Shown in pieces: positions 19,024-28,456 of a DNA stretch of 64,000 bases (position 1 is the stretch's first letter; every line of letters starts with the position of its first letter). This DNA is from Fuerstiella sp. (GTDB lineage: Bacteria; Planctomycetota; Planctomycetia; Planctomycetales; Planctomycetaceae). The notes beneath the pieces were generated by a model, which was given only the letters and a program-made list of their open reading frames with translations, was not told the DNA's origin and made no database searches. The stretch is taken from positions 1 through 64,000 of the forward strand of contig JABABI010000014.1 of assembly GCA_014238335.1 (NCBI GenBank), read 5' to 3'. A program made the translations under genes and the position numbers.

Positions 19024-22000
19024 ATGGATACAAAACTGATAACAATCAACTCCCAGCTGGAAACGGCCAGCGGGCTGACAACTGAGGGGCAACAGTTCAG
19101 AAGTCAGTTGCAGGCCATTCAGGAAGGGCTGCGTGAACTCACGGAAGTTCGTAACGAAGAACTGGCGGGACTTGAGAAGTCCGCGAAGGAATCGCTGCAG
19201 ACGGAATTGCAGCGAATTGAAGCAGAAGTCGGTGGCCAGCTGGAAACACTGCAGCTGGACTGCCGGACGCGTACCGAGTCTCTCTCTCAAAGCCGTGATC
19301 AGGCTGTGTGGCAACTGGGAAATGAGACGGCTGAGGAAGTTGCCCGACTGGAAGAGAGACGAAAGAGTGAGACCTGGATACTGCAGTCCGTGCTTGACGA
19401 TGATATGGGCGGCAGCCCTGTCACGCAATTTGACCGCGAAGCAGAAACCTTCGTTACACAGAAGGCTTTTCTTGACGAACGCTTCGAACAGTTGCAGCAG
19501 CAGTTACAGCGGACCGGGCAGTTTCTGGTCAGCTGTCACGCAGGTACGGAATCCGTCCTGCCTGAACCGACGCTCACCTGCACATCGCGCGTCGACTTGT
19601 GCGATGTGGCCGTCGAACACAGTGATGCGGCGCTGGCCGGAGCGGGGCAACTGGAGCAGTTACATCTTGCTTACTGGGTTAAGGGGTTTCGCATATGGGC
19701 CTTCAGCGGAATTCTGTTTGTCTTGCTCTGGGTTCCGATTACGGCAGTGAAAGCAGATCTGCGGCAGTTCGTGAACGCTGACATTTTCAACCCTGACTGG
19801 CAATGGGCAGCCGTGTCGTCGTTGATATCTCTTTCATCAGTTCTGTTAGGCAGTTTTGTGCTTCTGACGAGCGTGCAGAACAGGCTTCGCCGTCAATTCC
19901 AACTAGTGCAGGAGCACGTTAGCAATGCTGCTTACGGACGTCGAAAGTGGGAACAGAAGAGTCAGAAGCACATCGATCATCTGGAAGAGACCGCCGAAAA
20001 GTGGCGTCGGGAAACTGAGGAACGTCGTATCACACAGACTCGAAATATTCATGAAGAAATCGATTCCGGAATCAGCCGAATTCAAGTGCAGGCGGCCGAC
20101 GAACGGGGTCGCCTGGACGATACTCTCCAGCAGGCGATCAAAGAACTTGAAACGAACAGGGCCGAATCAGAATCCGCCAGCGACAGTCGACAGCAGAGAA
20201 ACCTGCGTGGAGCCCATGAGCGATTCGCCGAAGATTTACAAGCCGCTGTGACCGCATGCCGTGAGCGGTTTGGGCAGGCAATTGCCGATCAGAAGGAAGC
20301 GGCGACTCGGGTGCTCGCGTCGTGGAAACAGTGCGTGAATTCTCTGCGCACGCTAAGCCAGGCGTCCACAGAAATTGCTGCCGGTACAATACGGTGGCCG
20401 CGCAGCGATGGCTCGGAATGGACACTGCCGGAGACAATGCCGGACTGTATTTCGCCGGGGGATATCCTGGTGACGGCACCGAAGGCACCCGAAACAATTG
20501 AATCGAAGGACGTCACAAATCTCTGCGTCGAAATGCCGGGACTGCTGCGGTTTCCCCAGGATACCTCGGTCCTGGTGGAACATGATTCTGCAGGGCGAGA
20601 GGTGGCGCTGGGTTTCCTGAGAACGCAGATGTTGAAACTGCTGACCGCGATTCCTGCCGGGCGCATTCGACTGACTCTGATTGACCCGGTCGGTCTGGGG
20701 CAGAGCTTTTCGGCCATGATGCATCTGGCTGACTTTGATGAATTGCTGATTCACAGTCGCATCTGGACAGACAGTTCTCAAATTCGCGAACAGTTGATGA
20801 AGGTCACGGTTCACATGGAGAACATCTTCCAGACATATCTGCGAAGTGAATTTGAAACGATCGAAGAATACAATGCTTCTGCCGGTGAGGTTGCGGAACC
20901 GTATCATTTTGTCGTTGTCGCAGGTTTCCCCAACGCGTTCACTGATGAGTCAGCCCGTCATCTTTCATCGATTCTGACCAGCGGCCCACGCTGCGGAGTT
21001 CATGCTTTGGTAGCGTGGAATCCCGGTGTGAGTTCTCCACCAGCGTTCGACATAGACGACCTGACAAATAACTGCACTCGTTTCCATGTCGTGGATTCCA
21101 CTGTTCAGCCGAAGCAACAGCACTGCAAAGCCGTGTCGTTCGAACAGATTTCAGAACCTGCGGCCGAAGAGTACGTCAGACTGGTCCGGGATGTCGGAGA
21201 ACAGTCACGAGATGCCCGCCGAGTCGAAGTTTCGTTTACTCGCATTGCTCCCCGCGCTGACGCGATCTGGTCTCACTCCACGGCGGACGGCATCGATCTG
21301 CCGATTGGTCGAGCTGGTGCTGCTCGTTTGCAGTTCCTGCGACTGGGACGCGGCACGTCACAGCATGTACTGGTTGCCGGGAAAACTGGTTCCGGTAAGT
21401 CGACGCTGCTGCATATCCTGATCACGAATCTGGCCATGCACTACAGTCCGAACGAGATTCAGTTCTACCTTGTGGACTTTAAGAAGGGTGTTGAGTTTCG
21501 CACGTACGCGGCAAACAGGCTGCCGCATGCTCGCGTCGTAGCCATTGAAAGTGATCGCGAATTCGGACTCAGTGTGCTGGAGCGACTGGACCAAATCCTG
21601 CAGGAACGTGGCGATTTGTTTCGAGAACGCGGCGTTCAGGATGTCCCCTCATTTCGTGAGCAGTTTCCCGCCGAACCAATGCCGCGACTGCTGCTGCTGG
21701 TCGACGAGTTTCAGGAGTTCTTTGTGGCGGAAGACCGCGTTTCCGCTCGAGCGTCGTTACTTCTGGATCGGCTGGTTCGTCAGGGCCGTGCATTCGGTAT
21801 CCACGTTCTGCTGGGATCTCAGACGCTCGGAGGTGCCTACTCGCTGGCACGCAGCACGATGGGACAGATCGCCGTGCGAATTGCGCTGCAGTGCAGCGAA
21901 AACGACGCCTATTTGATTCTCAGCGAGGACAATGCGGCCGCTCGTTTGCTGGCTCGTCCGGGGGAAGCCATCTACAACGATGCGAACGGACTGATTCAGG

Positions 22001-23040
22001 GCAATCATCAATTTCAGATCGCGTGGCTGGATGAGGCTCGTCGAGAAGAAGCGATTGAAACGATGCTTTCACTGCCCGGTGCGGCGGACGGGAAAGACGG
22101 CGGCATGGTGGTCTTTGAAGGCAATGTGCCGCCAACGGCAGACCTGTGTGGCCCCATGAACGCATATCTTTCGATGTCAAAAGATGCGACTCGACGATCC
22201 GGGGAGGCAGTCACCATCTGGCTGGGGGAACCAGTTGCCATCGCAGCGCCGACGTGTGTAGAGTTGCGGCGCGCCAGTGGGCAGAATCTTCTTATGATTG
22301 GCCAGGACGAAAACCAGATCGACAGTCTGCTGGCCTACGCGGCGCTGAGTATCTGCTGCCGTTCTCAGCCACAGACGACCGGCGATACGACCGCTTCACG
22401 ATTCGTGCTGCTGCAGGACGGTCGAAGCGAGGAGTCTGCGGACCGTTTCAAGGGTTTTAGGCAGCACTTTTCGGCGGATTCGCTGGAACTCAAATTGGGA
22501 AGCGACTGCGATACTATCGTTGATGAATTTCACACAGAAGTGGTCGAACGCGAGGAAAACTCGGAACGATCGGCCCGCAGTGAGATTTTCCTGGTCGTTC
22601 GCAACGTTGGACAGTTTCGCAGTCTCAGAAAAGACGAAGACGACTTTGGCATGGGGGGCTTCGGAGAGGCGAAACCACTGAGCATTGCCAACAAGTTGAG
22701 CGAGATTCTGAAGAGAGGACCCGTTGTCGGTGTTCATGTTATCGTCTGGTCAGACACGTTCAGCAACGCGGTTCGCTGGCTGTCGAATTCGCTTCTCCGT
22801 GAATTCGAACACAGAATTGCCTTTCGCATGAATCAGACAGACTCCGCCAGTCTTGTCGACACGCCGGTGGCGTCCACCCTGGGACCTGGTCGGGCCATCG
22901 TCTATCGAGACCAGACAGGAACTACGGAAAAATTTCGCCCCTTCGCCTGGCCTTCCGATGACTGGCTGAAGTCCATCCTGAAACCTGACGGAAACGTTTC
23001 CGAATCGGAACTTGATATCAACTCATTCACGATCGAGTAG
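19024..23040 (+). CDS. FtsK/SpoIIIE (EssC/EccC-like) membrane ATPase
   Basis: N-terminal coiled coil, two TM helices, second coiled coil; VLVAGKTGSGKSTLLHIL Walker A, LLLLVDEFQEFF Walker B, DFKKGVEF motif; degenerate ATPase-like modules before and after. Start at 19024 has a GGAAG Shine-Dalgarno; ORF extends to 18937. Confidence 0.85.
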   Translation: MDTKLITINSQLETASGLTTEGQQFRSQLQAIQEGLRELTEVRNEELAGLEKSAKESLQTELQRIEAEVGGQLETLQLDCRTRTESLSQSRDQAVWQLGNETAEEVARLEERRKSETWILQSVLDDDMGGSPVTQFDREAETFVTQKAFLDERFEQLQQQLQRTGQFLVSCHAGTESVLPEPTLTCTSRVDLCDVAVEHSDAALAGAGQLEQLHLAYWVKGFRIWAFSGILFVLLWVPITAVKADLRQFVNADIFNPDWQWAAVSSLISLSSVLLGSFVLLTSVQNRLRRQFQLVQEHVSNAAYGRRKWEQKSQKHIDHLEETAEKWRRETEERRITQTRNIHEEIDSGISRIQVQAADERGRLDDTLQQAIKELETNRAESESASDSRQQRNLRGAHERFAEDLQAAVTACRERFGQAIADQKEAATRVLASWKQCVNSLRTLSQASTEIAAGTIRWPRSDGSEWTLPETMPDCISPGDILVTAPKAPETIESKDVTNLCVEMPGLLRFPQDTSVLVEHDSAGREVALGFLRTQMLKLLTAIPAGRIRLTLIDPVGLGQSFSAMMHLADFDELLIHSRIWTDSSQIREQLMKVTVHMENIFQTYLRSEFETIEEYNASAGEVAEPYHFVVVAGFPNAFTDESARHLSSILTSGPRCGVHALVAWNPGVSSPPAFDIDDLTNNCTRFHVVDSTVQPKQQHCKAVSFEQISEPAAEEYVRLVRDVGEQSRDARRVEVSFTRIAPRADAIWSHSTADGIDLPIGRAGAARLQFLRLGRGTSQHVLVAGKTGSGKSTLLHILITNLAMHYSPNEIQFYLVDFKKGVEFRTYAANRLPHARVVAIESDREFGLSVLERLDQILQERGDLFRERGVQDVPSFREQFPAEPMPRLLLLVDEFQEFFVAEDRVSARASLLLDRLVRQGRAFGIHVLLGSQTLGGAYSLARSTMGQIAVRIALQCSENDAYLILSEDNAAARLLARPGEAIYNDANGLIQGNHQFQIAWLDEARREEAIETMLSLPGAADGKDGGMVVFEGNVPPTADLCGPMNAYLSMSKDATRRSGEAVTIWLGEPVAIAAPTCVELRRASGQNLLMIGQDENQIDSLLAYAALSICCRSQPQTTGDTTASRFVLLQDGRSEESADRFKGFRQHFSADSLELKLGSDCDTIVDEFHTEVVEREENSERSARSEIFLVVRNVGQFRSLRKDEDDFGMGGFGEAKPLSIANKLSEILKRGPVVGVHVIVWSDTFSNAVRWLSNSLLREFEHRIAFRMNQTDSASLVDTPVASTLGPGRAIVYRDQTGTTEKFRPFAWPSDDWLKSILKPDGNVSESELDINSFTIE

Positions 23041-23274
23041 CGGACCACACCGAATCGTTCATTCAGGTAGCGAAATCATCAAGGCACATAACTGTGGTGC
23101 TGACCGCAGAACCAACGGGTGGCCTGCTGCCCAAAATCGTTCCCAGGCAGTGACGTCAGGATTTCAACCTGGTGTGGTAATGAGGGGCGAGCGATCGAGG
23201 CAGCAACCGTCGGTGCGACGCAGCGGCGTGGGAACGTGCAAAGGCGAACGCCCGACGTGTGATTCAGGCCTCTG

Positions 23275-24606
23275 CTAAACCGAGTCGGCATCCTGTGAAG
23301 CGGCCTGCATTTTTTCTCTGATTTCGGCATTTGTGCATTCGTCCTTAGGGATTGTGCACAGCTCACAGATGGATTTTCCGTCGCTGCCAGGCATGGCGGC
23401 CAGGCCACCACAGCTACCCTTCAGTTGTTTGTTTTGCACTATGGTTCCGATGGCCATGCCCGCGACGGCGATAATAAAGATGGCCGCCGCAGCCACGAAC
23501 GGAAACCATGGCGCCGCCGACGACGGCTTCGGTGCGTTCTTTTCGGGCACTGCCGGTGGTTGTTGGGATGTTTCCGTAAGTACGCCGGTTGCGTGTTCCA
23601 GAATATCACCAGTCTCAGTCACATATTGAAAAAGCACCGACAGTTCCTGTTCCCGAGCCAGTGGCAGTCCTTTTCCGCTGCCCAGCACCATTAGCGCTGT
23701 CGCCCAGGCATCAGCCGACATACACGAGGGATGAACGACCGATACCGCCGCCGGGGGTTCCTGTACCGGCCAGCCGGTGGTGGGGTCGATTGCATGAGAA
23801 TAATGCACGTCGTCGATTTCAAAGAAGTTGCGATAGTCTCCGGACGTGGCGACGGAGGATTCGTTCAGTTCAACAATGCGGCTGAAAGGCAGCTCCTGGC
23901 CGGGCACCGGTGCGTTCAACGGTGACTCAATACCGGCACGCCACGGGTCGCCATTTGCTTTCGGCTGGCCACCGCAGTTTTCGCCACCGATGTCGATCAT
24001 GAATGATGTGATCTTCTGTTCCACAAGAAGTGCGGCGATCGCATCAACGGCATACCCTTTGGCGATGGCAGACAGATTCAGCTGCAATGCCGCCAGCGAT
24101 TTCCTCAATGCCGGCGGTTCTTCACGCAGATCAACGTGCTGCATCCCGATCGATCGTCGAGCAGCCTCAATGGCGGCGGCCGCTGGCACTGTCTTTTTTC
24201 GATCATCACCAAATCCCCAGAGATCGATCAATGGTGACAGCGTCGGGTCAAATGCCCCGTCTGTGTATTCAAAAATCCGTTTGGCTTCCGCGACGACGAC
24301 AACGAATTCAGCGGAAACGTTGAACCACTCAGTGGAGCGCGAATGGTTGAATCGAGAGATCTCGGACGTGCTGTCCCAGGTAGACATCTGCCGGTTGATT
24401 TCCACCAACCGTGCCTCAATGCGTTCCTGTAGAGCCTCACCTGCATCTTCAACAGACGGTGAGTCAATGGTGACAACGTAGTGTGTCCCCATGGTCCTGC
24501 CAAACAGTCGCAATGGTTCTGCGGCAGCGGTTGTTGACGCCGTGAAGATCAGCGTCGCGGTAAGACAGACTTTGAACAGACGATTGGTAAACATCGCGGT
24601 TGCCAC
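23275..24606 (-). CDS. FAD:protein FMN transferase (ApbE) fused to C-terminal NqrM-like domain
   Basis: ApbE: GRTMGTHYVVTI, INRQMSTWDSTSEISRFN, LNLSAIAKGYAVD, IDIGGENCGGQP, HAIDPTTGWP. C-terminus: TM, then AGMAIGTIVQNKQLKGSCGGLAAMPGSDGKSICELCTIPKDEC, resembling NqrM. Confidence 0.85.
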   Translation of the reverse strand: MATAMFTNRLFKVCLTATLIFTASTTAAAEPLRLFGRTMGTHYVVTIDSPSVEDAGEALQERIEARLVEINRQMSTWDSTSEISRFNHSRSTEWFNVSAEFVVVVAEAKRIFEYTDGAFDPTLSPLIDLWGFGDDRKKTVPAAAAIEAARRSIGMQHVDLREEPPALRKSLAALQLNLSAIAKGYAVDAIAALLVEQKITSFMIDIGGENCGGQPKANGDPWRAGIESPLNAPVPGQELPFSRIVELNESSVATSGDYRNFFEIDDVHYSHAIDPTTGWPVQEPPAAVSVVHPSCMSADAWATALMVLGSGKGLPLAREQELSVLFQYVTETGDILEHATGVLTETSQQPPAVPEKNAPKPSSAAPWFPFVAAAAIFIIAVAGMAIGTIVQNKQLKGSCGGLAAMPGSDGKSICELCTIPKDECTNAEIREKMQAASQDADSV

Positions 24607-24857
24607 CGATGAGGATAAAAAACCTCGGACTATTGTATCAGTGTTGGGATTAGGACTGGTCGCAGGCCGCTACGAGCGGCACTACTGAGATTTCCGCAGG
24701 CCGGTTCCTGCCGGCCACCTTGAATTGCTCGAGCGGAAGGACCTTTGTTGTTAGCCACACATTTGGTTCGCCGCTTCGCGACTACGTACTTGTGGGTAAC
24801 GGCCGGTTGGAATCAGCCCCGCGTCTGATCGACTCAACGGACTCAGGTCAAAACAAT

Positions 24858-26081
24858 TTAGCCACCAAAGTCGTCAAAGGCGATGTTTTCCGGTTCGACG
24901 CCGAGATCCGACAGCATGTCCTGGACACACTTCAACATGATCGGCGGGCCACAAATGTAGTACTCGCAGTCTTCAGGCGCCGGATGGTTCTCCAGGTACT
25001 CGTCATGCAGAACCTGGTGAATGAAGCCGGTCAGCCCCGTCCAGTTGTCTTCGGGAACAGGGTCGGACAATGCGATATGCATTTTGAAGTTGTCGTGGTT
25101 TGCTGACAGTTCTTCGAACTCGTCCAGGTAAAACAGTTCCTTCACACTGCGACCACCATACCAGTACGACACCTTGCAGTCGGTGTCCATGTTCTTGAAC
25201 AGTTCGAACGTGTGCGATCGCAGGGGAGCCATACCGGCCCCGCCACCGATGTATATTTTTTCGGCCGGAGTATCCTTGATGAAGAATTCACCGTAGGGCC
25301 CGGAAATCGTTACTTCGTCACCGGGCTTCAGATTGAAAATGTAAGAAGACATCTTTCCCGGAGGTGTTCCCTTGGGCGACCGGGGTGGAGGACTGGCGAC
25401 TCGGACGTTCAGCATGATGATACCCTTCTCGCCTGGGTAGTTCGCCATTGAGTAAGCTCGAATGACGGTCTCATCAACGCTTGATTCGTTGTCCCAGACG
25501 TTGAAGTTGTCCCAGTCCTCGCGGTACTCTTCTTCGACGTCGAATTCTTTGTAATGCAATCGATGAGGTGGAGCCTCAATCTGAATGTATCCACCTGCCT
25601 TGAAGCCAACGTCGTCGCCGTCCGGAACTTCCAAAATCAGTTCCTTAATGAACGTTGCCACGTTGCGATTCGATCGAACTTTGCAGCGCCACTTCTTGGT
25701 CTCAAAGACTTCCGGCGGTACTTCGATCTTCATGTCCTGTTTGACGGCAACCTGACAGGACAGTCGACAGCCTTCGCGTTCGGCCTTCTTGTTGATGTGC
25801 GTCTTTTCGGTGGCGAGAATATCTCCGCCGCCTTCCAGCACGTTGACTTTGCACTGAGCACACGTGCCACCGCCACCACAGGCCGATGAAACGAAGATGC
25901 CTTCGTCCGCCAGGGCATTCAGCAGCTTACCGCCTGCGGAAATTGAGATCTTTTTCTGATCGTTAATCAGAATCGTGACATTGCCGGTGGAAACCAGTTT
26001 TGCGCGAGTGGCCACGATCACCGCCACAAGGACCGCGACCACGCCGGTGAACATCACAACGCCAAGAATGATTGTGTCCAT
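24858..26081 (-). CDS. nqrF: Na+-translocating NADH:quinone reductase subunit F
   Basis: N-terminal TM, 2Fe-2S motif [17 protein letters not shown]...CRLSCQ, FAD/NADH reductase domain ([23 protein letters not shown]). Confidence 0.95.
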   Translation of the reverse strand: MDTIILGVVMFTGVVAVLVAVIVATRAKLVSTGNVTILINDQKKISISAGGKLLNALADEGIFVSSACGGGGTCAQCKVNVLEGGGDILATEKTHINKKAEREGCRLSCQVAVKQDMKIEVPPEVFETKKWRCKVRSNRNVATFIKELILEVPDGDDVGFKAGGYIQIEAPPHRLHYKEFDVEEEYREDWDNFNVWDNESSVDETVIRAYSMANYPGEKGIIMLNVRVASPPPRSPKGTPPGKMSSYIFNLKPGDEVTISGPYGEFFIKDTPAEKIYIGGGAGMAPLRSHTFELFKNMDTDCKVSYWYGGRSVKELFYLDEFEELSANHDNFKMHIALSDPVPEDNWTGLTGFIHQVLHDEYLENHPAPEDCEYYICGPPIMLKCVQDMLSDLGVEPENIAFDDFGG

Positions 26082-26111
26082 TGCACTTACTACTTCGAGA
26101 TACTCGAAATT

Positions 26112-26214
26112 GTCGGGAGTCTTTTTTCCCGGCGCCTCGAGACGGTGGATGAATAATGAAGTGTCAGTTCATGAGGTCAATGCGGGCACTGTAAGAAGGA
26201 AAAAGACTCCCGAC
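26112..26214. repeat. Long-spaced inverted repeat (about 17-bp arms) in the nqrE-nqrF gap
   Basis: gtcgggagtcttttttcc ... ggaaaaagactcccgac; one-base length difference in the T/A run; spacer about 68 nt. Confidence 0.85.
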
Positions 26215-26231
26215 TCTCTGCCGTAGTCGAG

Positions 26232-26849
26232 TCACAGTTTGATAACAGAGAATGTTTGAAACGCTAACGCCATCAGTCCAACCGTAATAAACGTAATGCC
26301 CAGACCGCGCAGACCGAGCGGTACGTCGCTGTACTTTAGTTTCTCACGAATTCCTGCCAGACAGACGATTGCCAGTGCCCAGCCAAATCCGGAACTGAAT
26401 CCAAAGACAATGCTCTCGTCAAAGGCGTAGCTTTTTTCCACCATCAGCAGGGTGCCGCCAAGAATGGCACAGTTGACAGTAATCAGGGGCAGGAAAATAC
26501 CCAGAGTGTTGAACAGGGCCGGGAAAAACTTGTCGAGTACCATTTCGAGAATCTGCACCATCGCGGCGATCACGCCGATATAGCAGATCAAACCGACAAA
26601 CAGCAAATCCTGATCCGCCAGCTCTTCAACACCCGTCCAACTGAGTCCGCCCGGCTGCAACAGATACTGAAAGATCAGATTGTTCAGTGGAACTGTAATT
26701 GTCTGGATTACCGTGACGGCAATACCCAGACCAAACGCTGTCTTGACGTCTTTGGAAATCGCCAGAAACGTGCACATTCCCAGAAACAGCGCCAGCGCCA
26801 GGTTACCGGGGAAGACTGCGTCTACAAAAATGTTGATGTAGTTTTCCAT
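26232..26849 (-). CDS. nqrE: Na+-translocating NADH:quinone reductase subunit E
   Basis: [48 protein letters not shown] at 26849 overlaps the nqrD stop (TAATG). Confidence 0.94.
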   Translation of the reverse strand: MENYINIFVDAVFPGNLALALFLGMCTFLAISKDVKTAFGLGIAVTVIQTITVPLNNLIFQYLLQPGGLSWTGVEELADQDLLFVGLICYIGVIAAMVQILEMVLDKFFPALFNTLGIFLPLITVNCAILGGTLLMVEKSYAFDESIVFGFSSGFGWALAIVCLAGIREKLKYSDVPLGLRGLGITFITVGLMALAFQTFSVIKL

Positions 26850-27475
26850 TAGGCTGCCTCCACCTGATCGGGTTTGATGGTGCGGATGGCCCAGATGATC
26901 AGTCCGATTAGAAAGAACGCACTCGGGGCAATCAGCATCAGACCGTTTGTCGGGTACCAGCCACCTTCCGTAACAGGTGTCATAACGTTCTGGCCAAACA
27001 GTTTTCCTGAACCAAACAGTTCCCGAAAGAAACCCACCAGCATCAGAATTAGTCCGTATCCCAGACCGTTGCCGATACCATCCAGGAAACTGAGTCCCGG
27101 ACCGTTTTTCATGGCGAATGCTTCGGCCCGTCCCATGACGATGCAGTTGGTGATGATCAGTCCGACAAACACGGACAGCTGCAGGCTGAGTTCGAAGGCG
27201 AATGCCTGCAGCAGTTGGTCGACCACGATCACCATCGACGCAATGATGGTCATCTGAGCGATAATGCGAATGCTGCTGGGAATCTTGGTGCGAATCAGCG
27301 ACACCGCCGCGCTGGAGCAACCGGTGACCAGAGTCACAGCAATGGCCATCACAAACGATGTTTCCAGTTTGACGGTGACAGCCAGCGCACTGCACAGGCC
27401 GAGAACCTGCAGTGTGATCGGGTTGTTATTGACCAGTGGATCCAGCAGGATCTTTTTTGGTGATGATTCACCCAT
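26849..27475 (-). CDS. nqrD: Na+-translocating NADH:quinone reductase subunit D
   Basis: [47 protein letters not shown]. Confidence 0.94.
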   Translation of the reverse strand: MGESSPKKILLDPLVNNNPITLQVLGLCSALAVTVKLETSFVMAIAVTLVTGCSSAAVSLIRTKIPSSIRIIAQMTIIASMVIVVDQLLQAFAFELSLQLSVFVGLIITNCIVMGRAEAFAMKNGPGLSFLDGIGNGLGYGLILMLVGFFRELFGSGKLFGQNVMTPVTEGGWYPTNGLMLIAPSAFFLIGLIIWAIRTIKPDQVEAA

Positions 27476-27530
27476 TCGGATGTCTCCTGAGGCGGAACGG
27501 CCCGCCAGCCGAATCGAGCTGATGTTCGGC

Positions 27531-27555
27531 GACCAGCGAGGCGTTCCCGCTGGTC
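27531..27555. repeat. Hairpin in the nqrC-nqrD gap
   Basis: gaccagcg-aggcgttcc-cgctggtc, 8-bp stem. Confidence 0.85.
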
Positions 27556-27616
27556 ACTCCCGGCATTCGCGAGAATCGGTAAAATGTCATGTCGAAAAAG
27601 CCTTACGATGCCACTA

Positions 27617-28456
27617 TCAATTACGCGATTCTGTAACTGCACTGCCCTTTGGTGGATCGTCTGTCGACGGAGTCGTTGTTGCCATTGCAGCCAGTGTGTT
27701 CTGCAGATAGGGACCAAACCCATCTTCGCCCAGCCAGAATCGCAGCATGTTGGTGACGCCATTTGATGTCAGAGTTGCTCCCGAAAGTGCGTCCACCTGA
27801 TATTCAGTGGACGCAGACTTGGAAACTTCAACCTTGACTTTCCAGCCATCCGTGTAAATCGACTTACCGGGCCATTTGGCTTTCCAAAGCGGATTGTCCA
27901 CTTCGCCACCCAGTCCGGGAGTTTCGCCGTGTTTGTAGTAAGTCAGCCCTTTTACCTTTAGTCCCGTGGCACCGTCGGTGGCCGCGGTCAGGTCCAGAGC
28001 GACGAATCCGTACAGTGTCGACCATAGTCCTTTGCCTCGAACCGGCAGAACCAGGGTGTTGAGCACACCATCTTCACGAACTTCGTAAACGATTGAGTAC
28101 TTCTCACGCTTCTTAATGCCGGCCACATCAGCCGCTGGTTCAAGCATGTCGTGAAACTCCGGTGTGCGATCAGCGATCTTAGTATCCAGAGGATCAGCGC
28201 CTAACTCATACAGATCCGTGGCTTTGTTGATTTCCAGATCGACGACAACCGGAGTGATGAATTCTTCGAACAGCTCGGCTGCGTTGGCACCGTCTTCCCA
28301 TTTGCCGGCCGCAGAAAGAATACTCTGCTGTCGAAACGCTTCCTTCTGTTGGTTCTGAATTTCCTTCAGCCCGACAGCCAGTGAAGACACCACAACTGAG
28401 CACACAAGGCACAACAGGATCGCGACCTTGAACGTTCTTTTGGTCTCAGGGTTCAT
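27617..28456 (-). CDS. nqrC: Na+-translocating NADH:quinone reductase subunit C
   Basis: One TM; periplasmic FMN-binding domain with DALSGATLTSNGV flavinylation motif. Confidence 0.93.
   Translation of the reverse strand: MNPETKRTFKVAILLCLVCSVVVSSLAVGLKEIQNQQKEAFRQQSILSAAGKWEDGANAAELFEEFITPVVVDLEINKATDLYELGADPLDTKIADRTPEFHDMLEPAADVAGIKKREKYSIVYEVREDGVLNTLVLPVRGKGLWSTLYGFVALDLTAATDGATGLKVKGLTYYKHGETPGLGGEVDNPLWKAKWPGKSIYTDGWKVKVEVSKSASTEYQVDALSGATLTSNGVTNMLRFWLGEDGFGPYLQNTLAAMATTTPSTDDPPKGSAVTESRN

Noticed and set aside
26850-27395. N-terminal extension of the 387-aa ORF before nqrE
   Set aside because: This part is an out-of-frame read of nqrD; the true nqrE start is the ATG at 26849.
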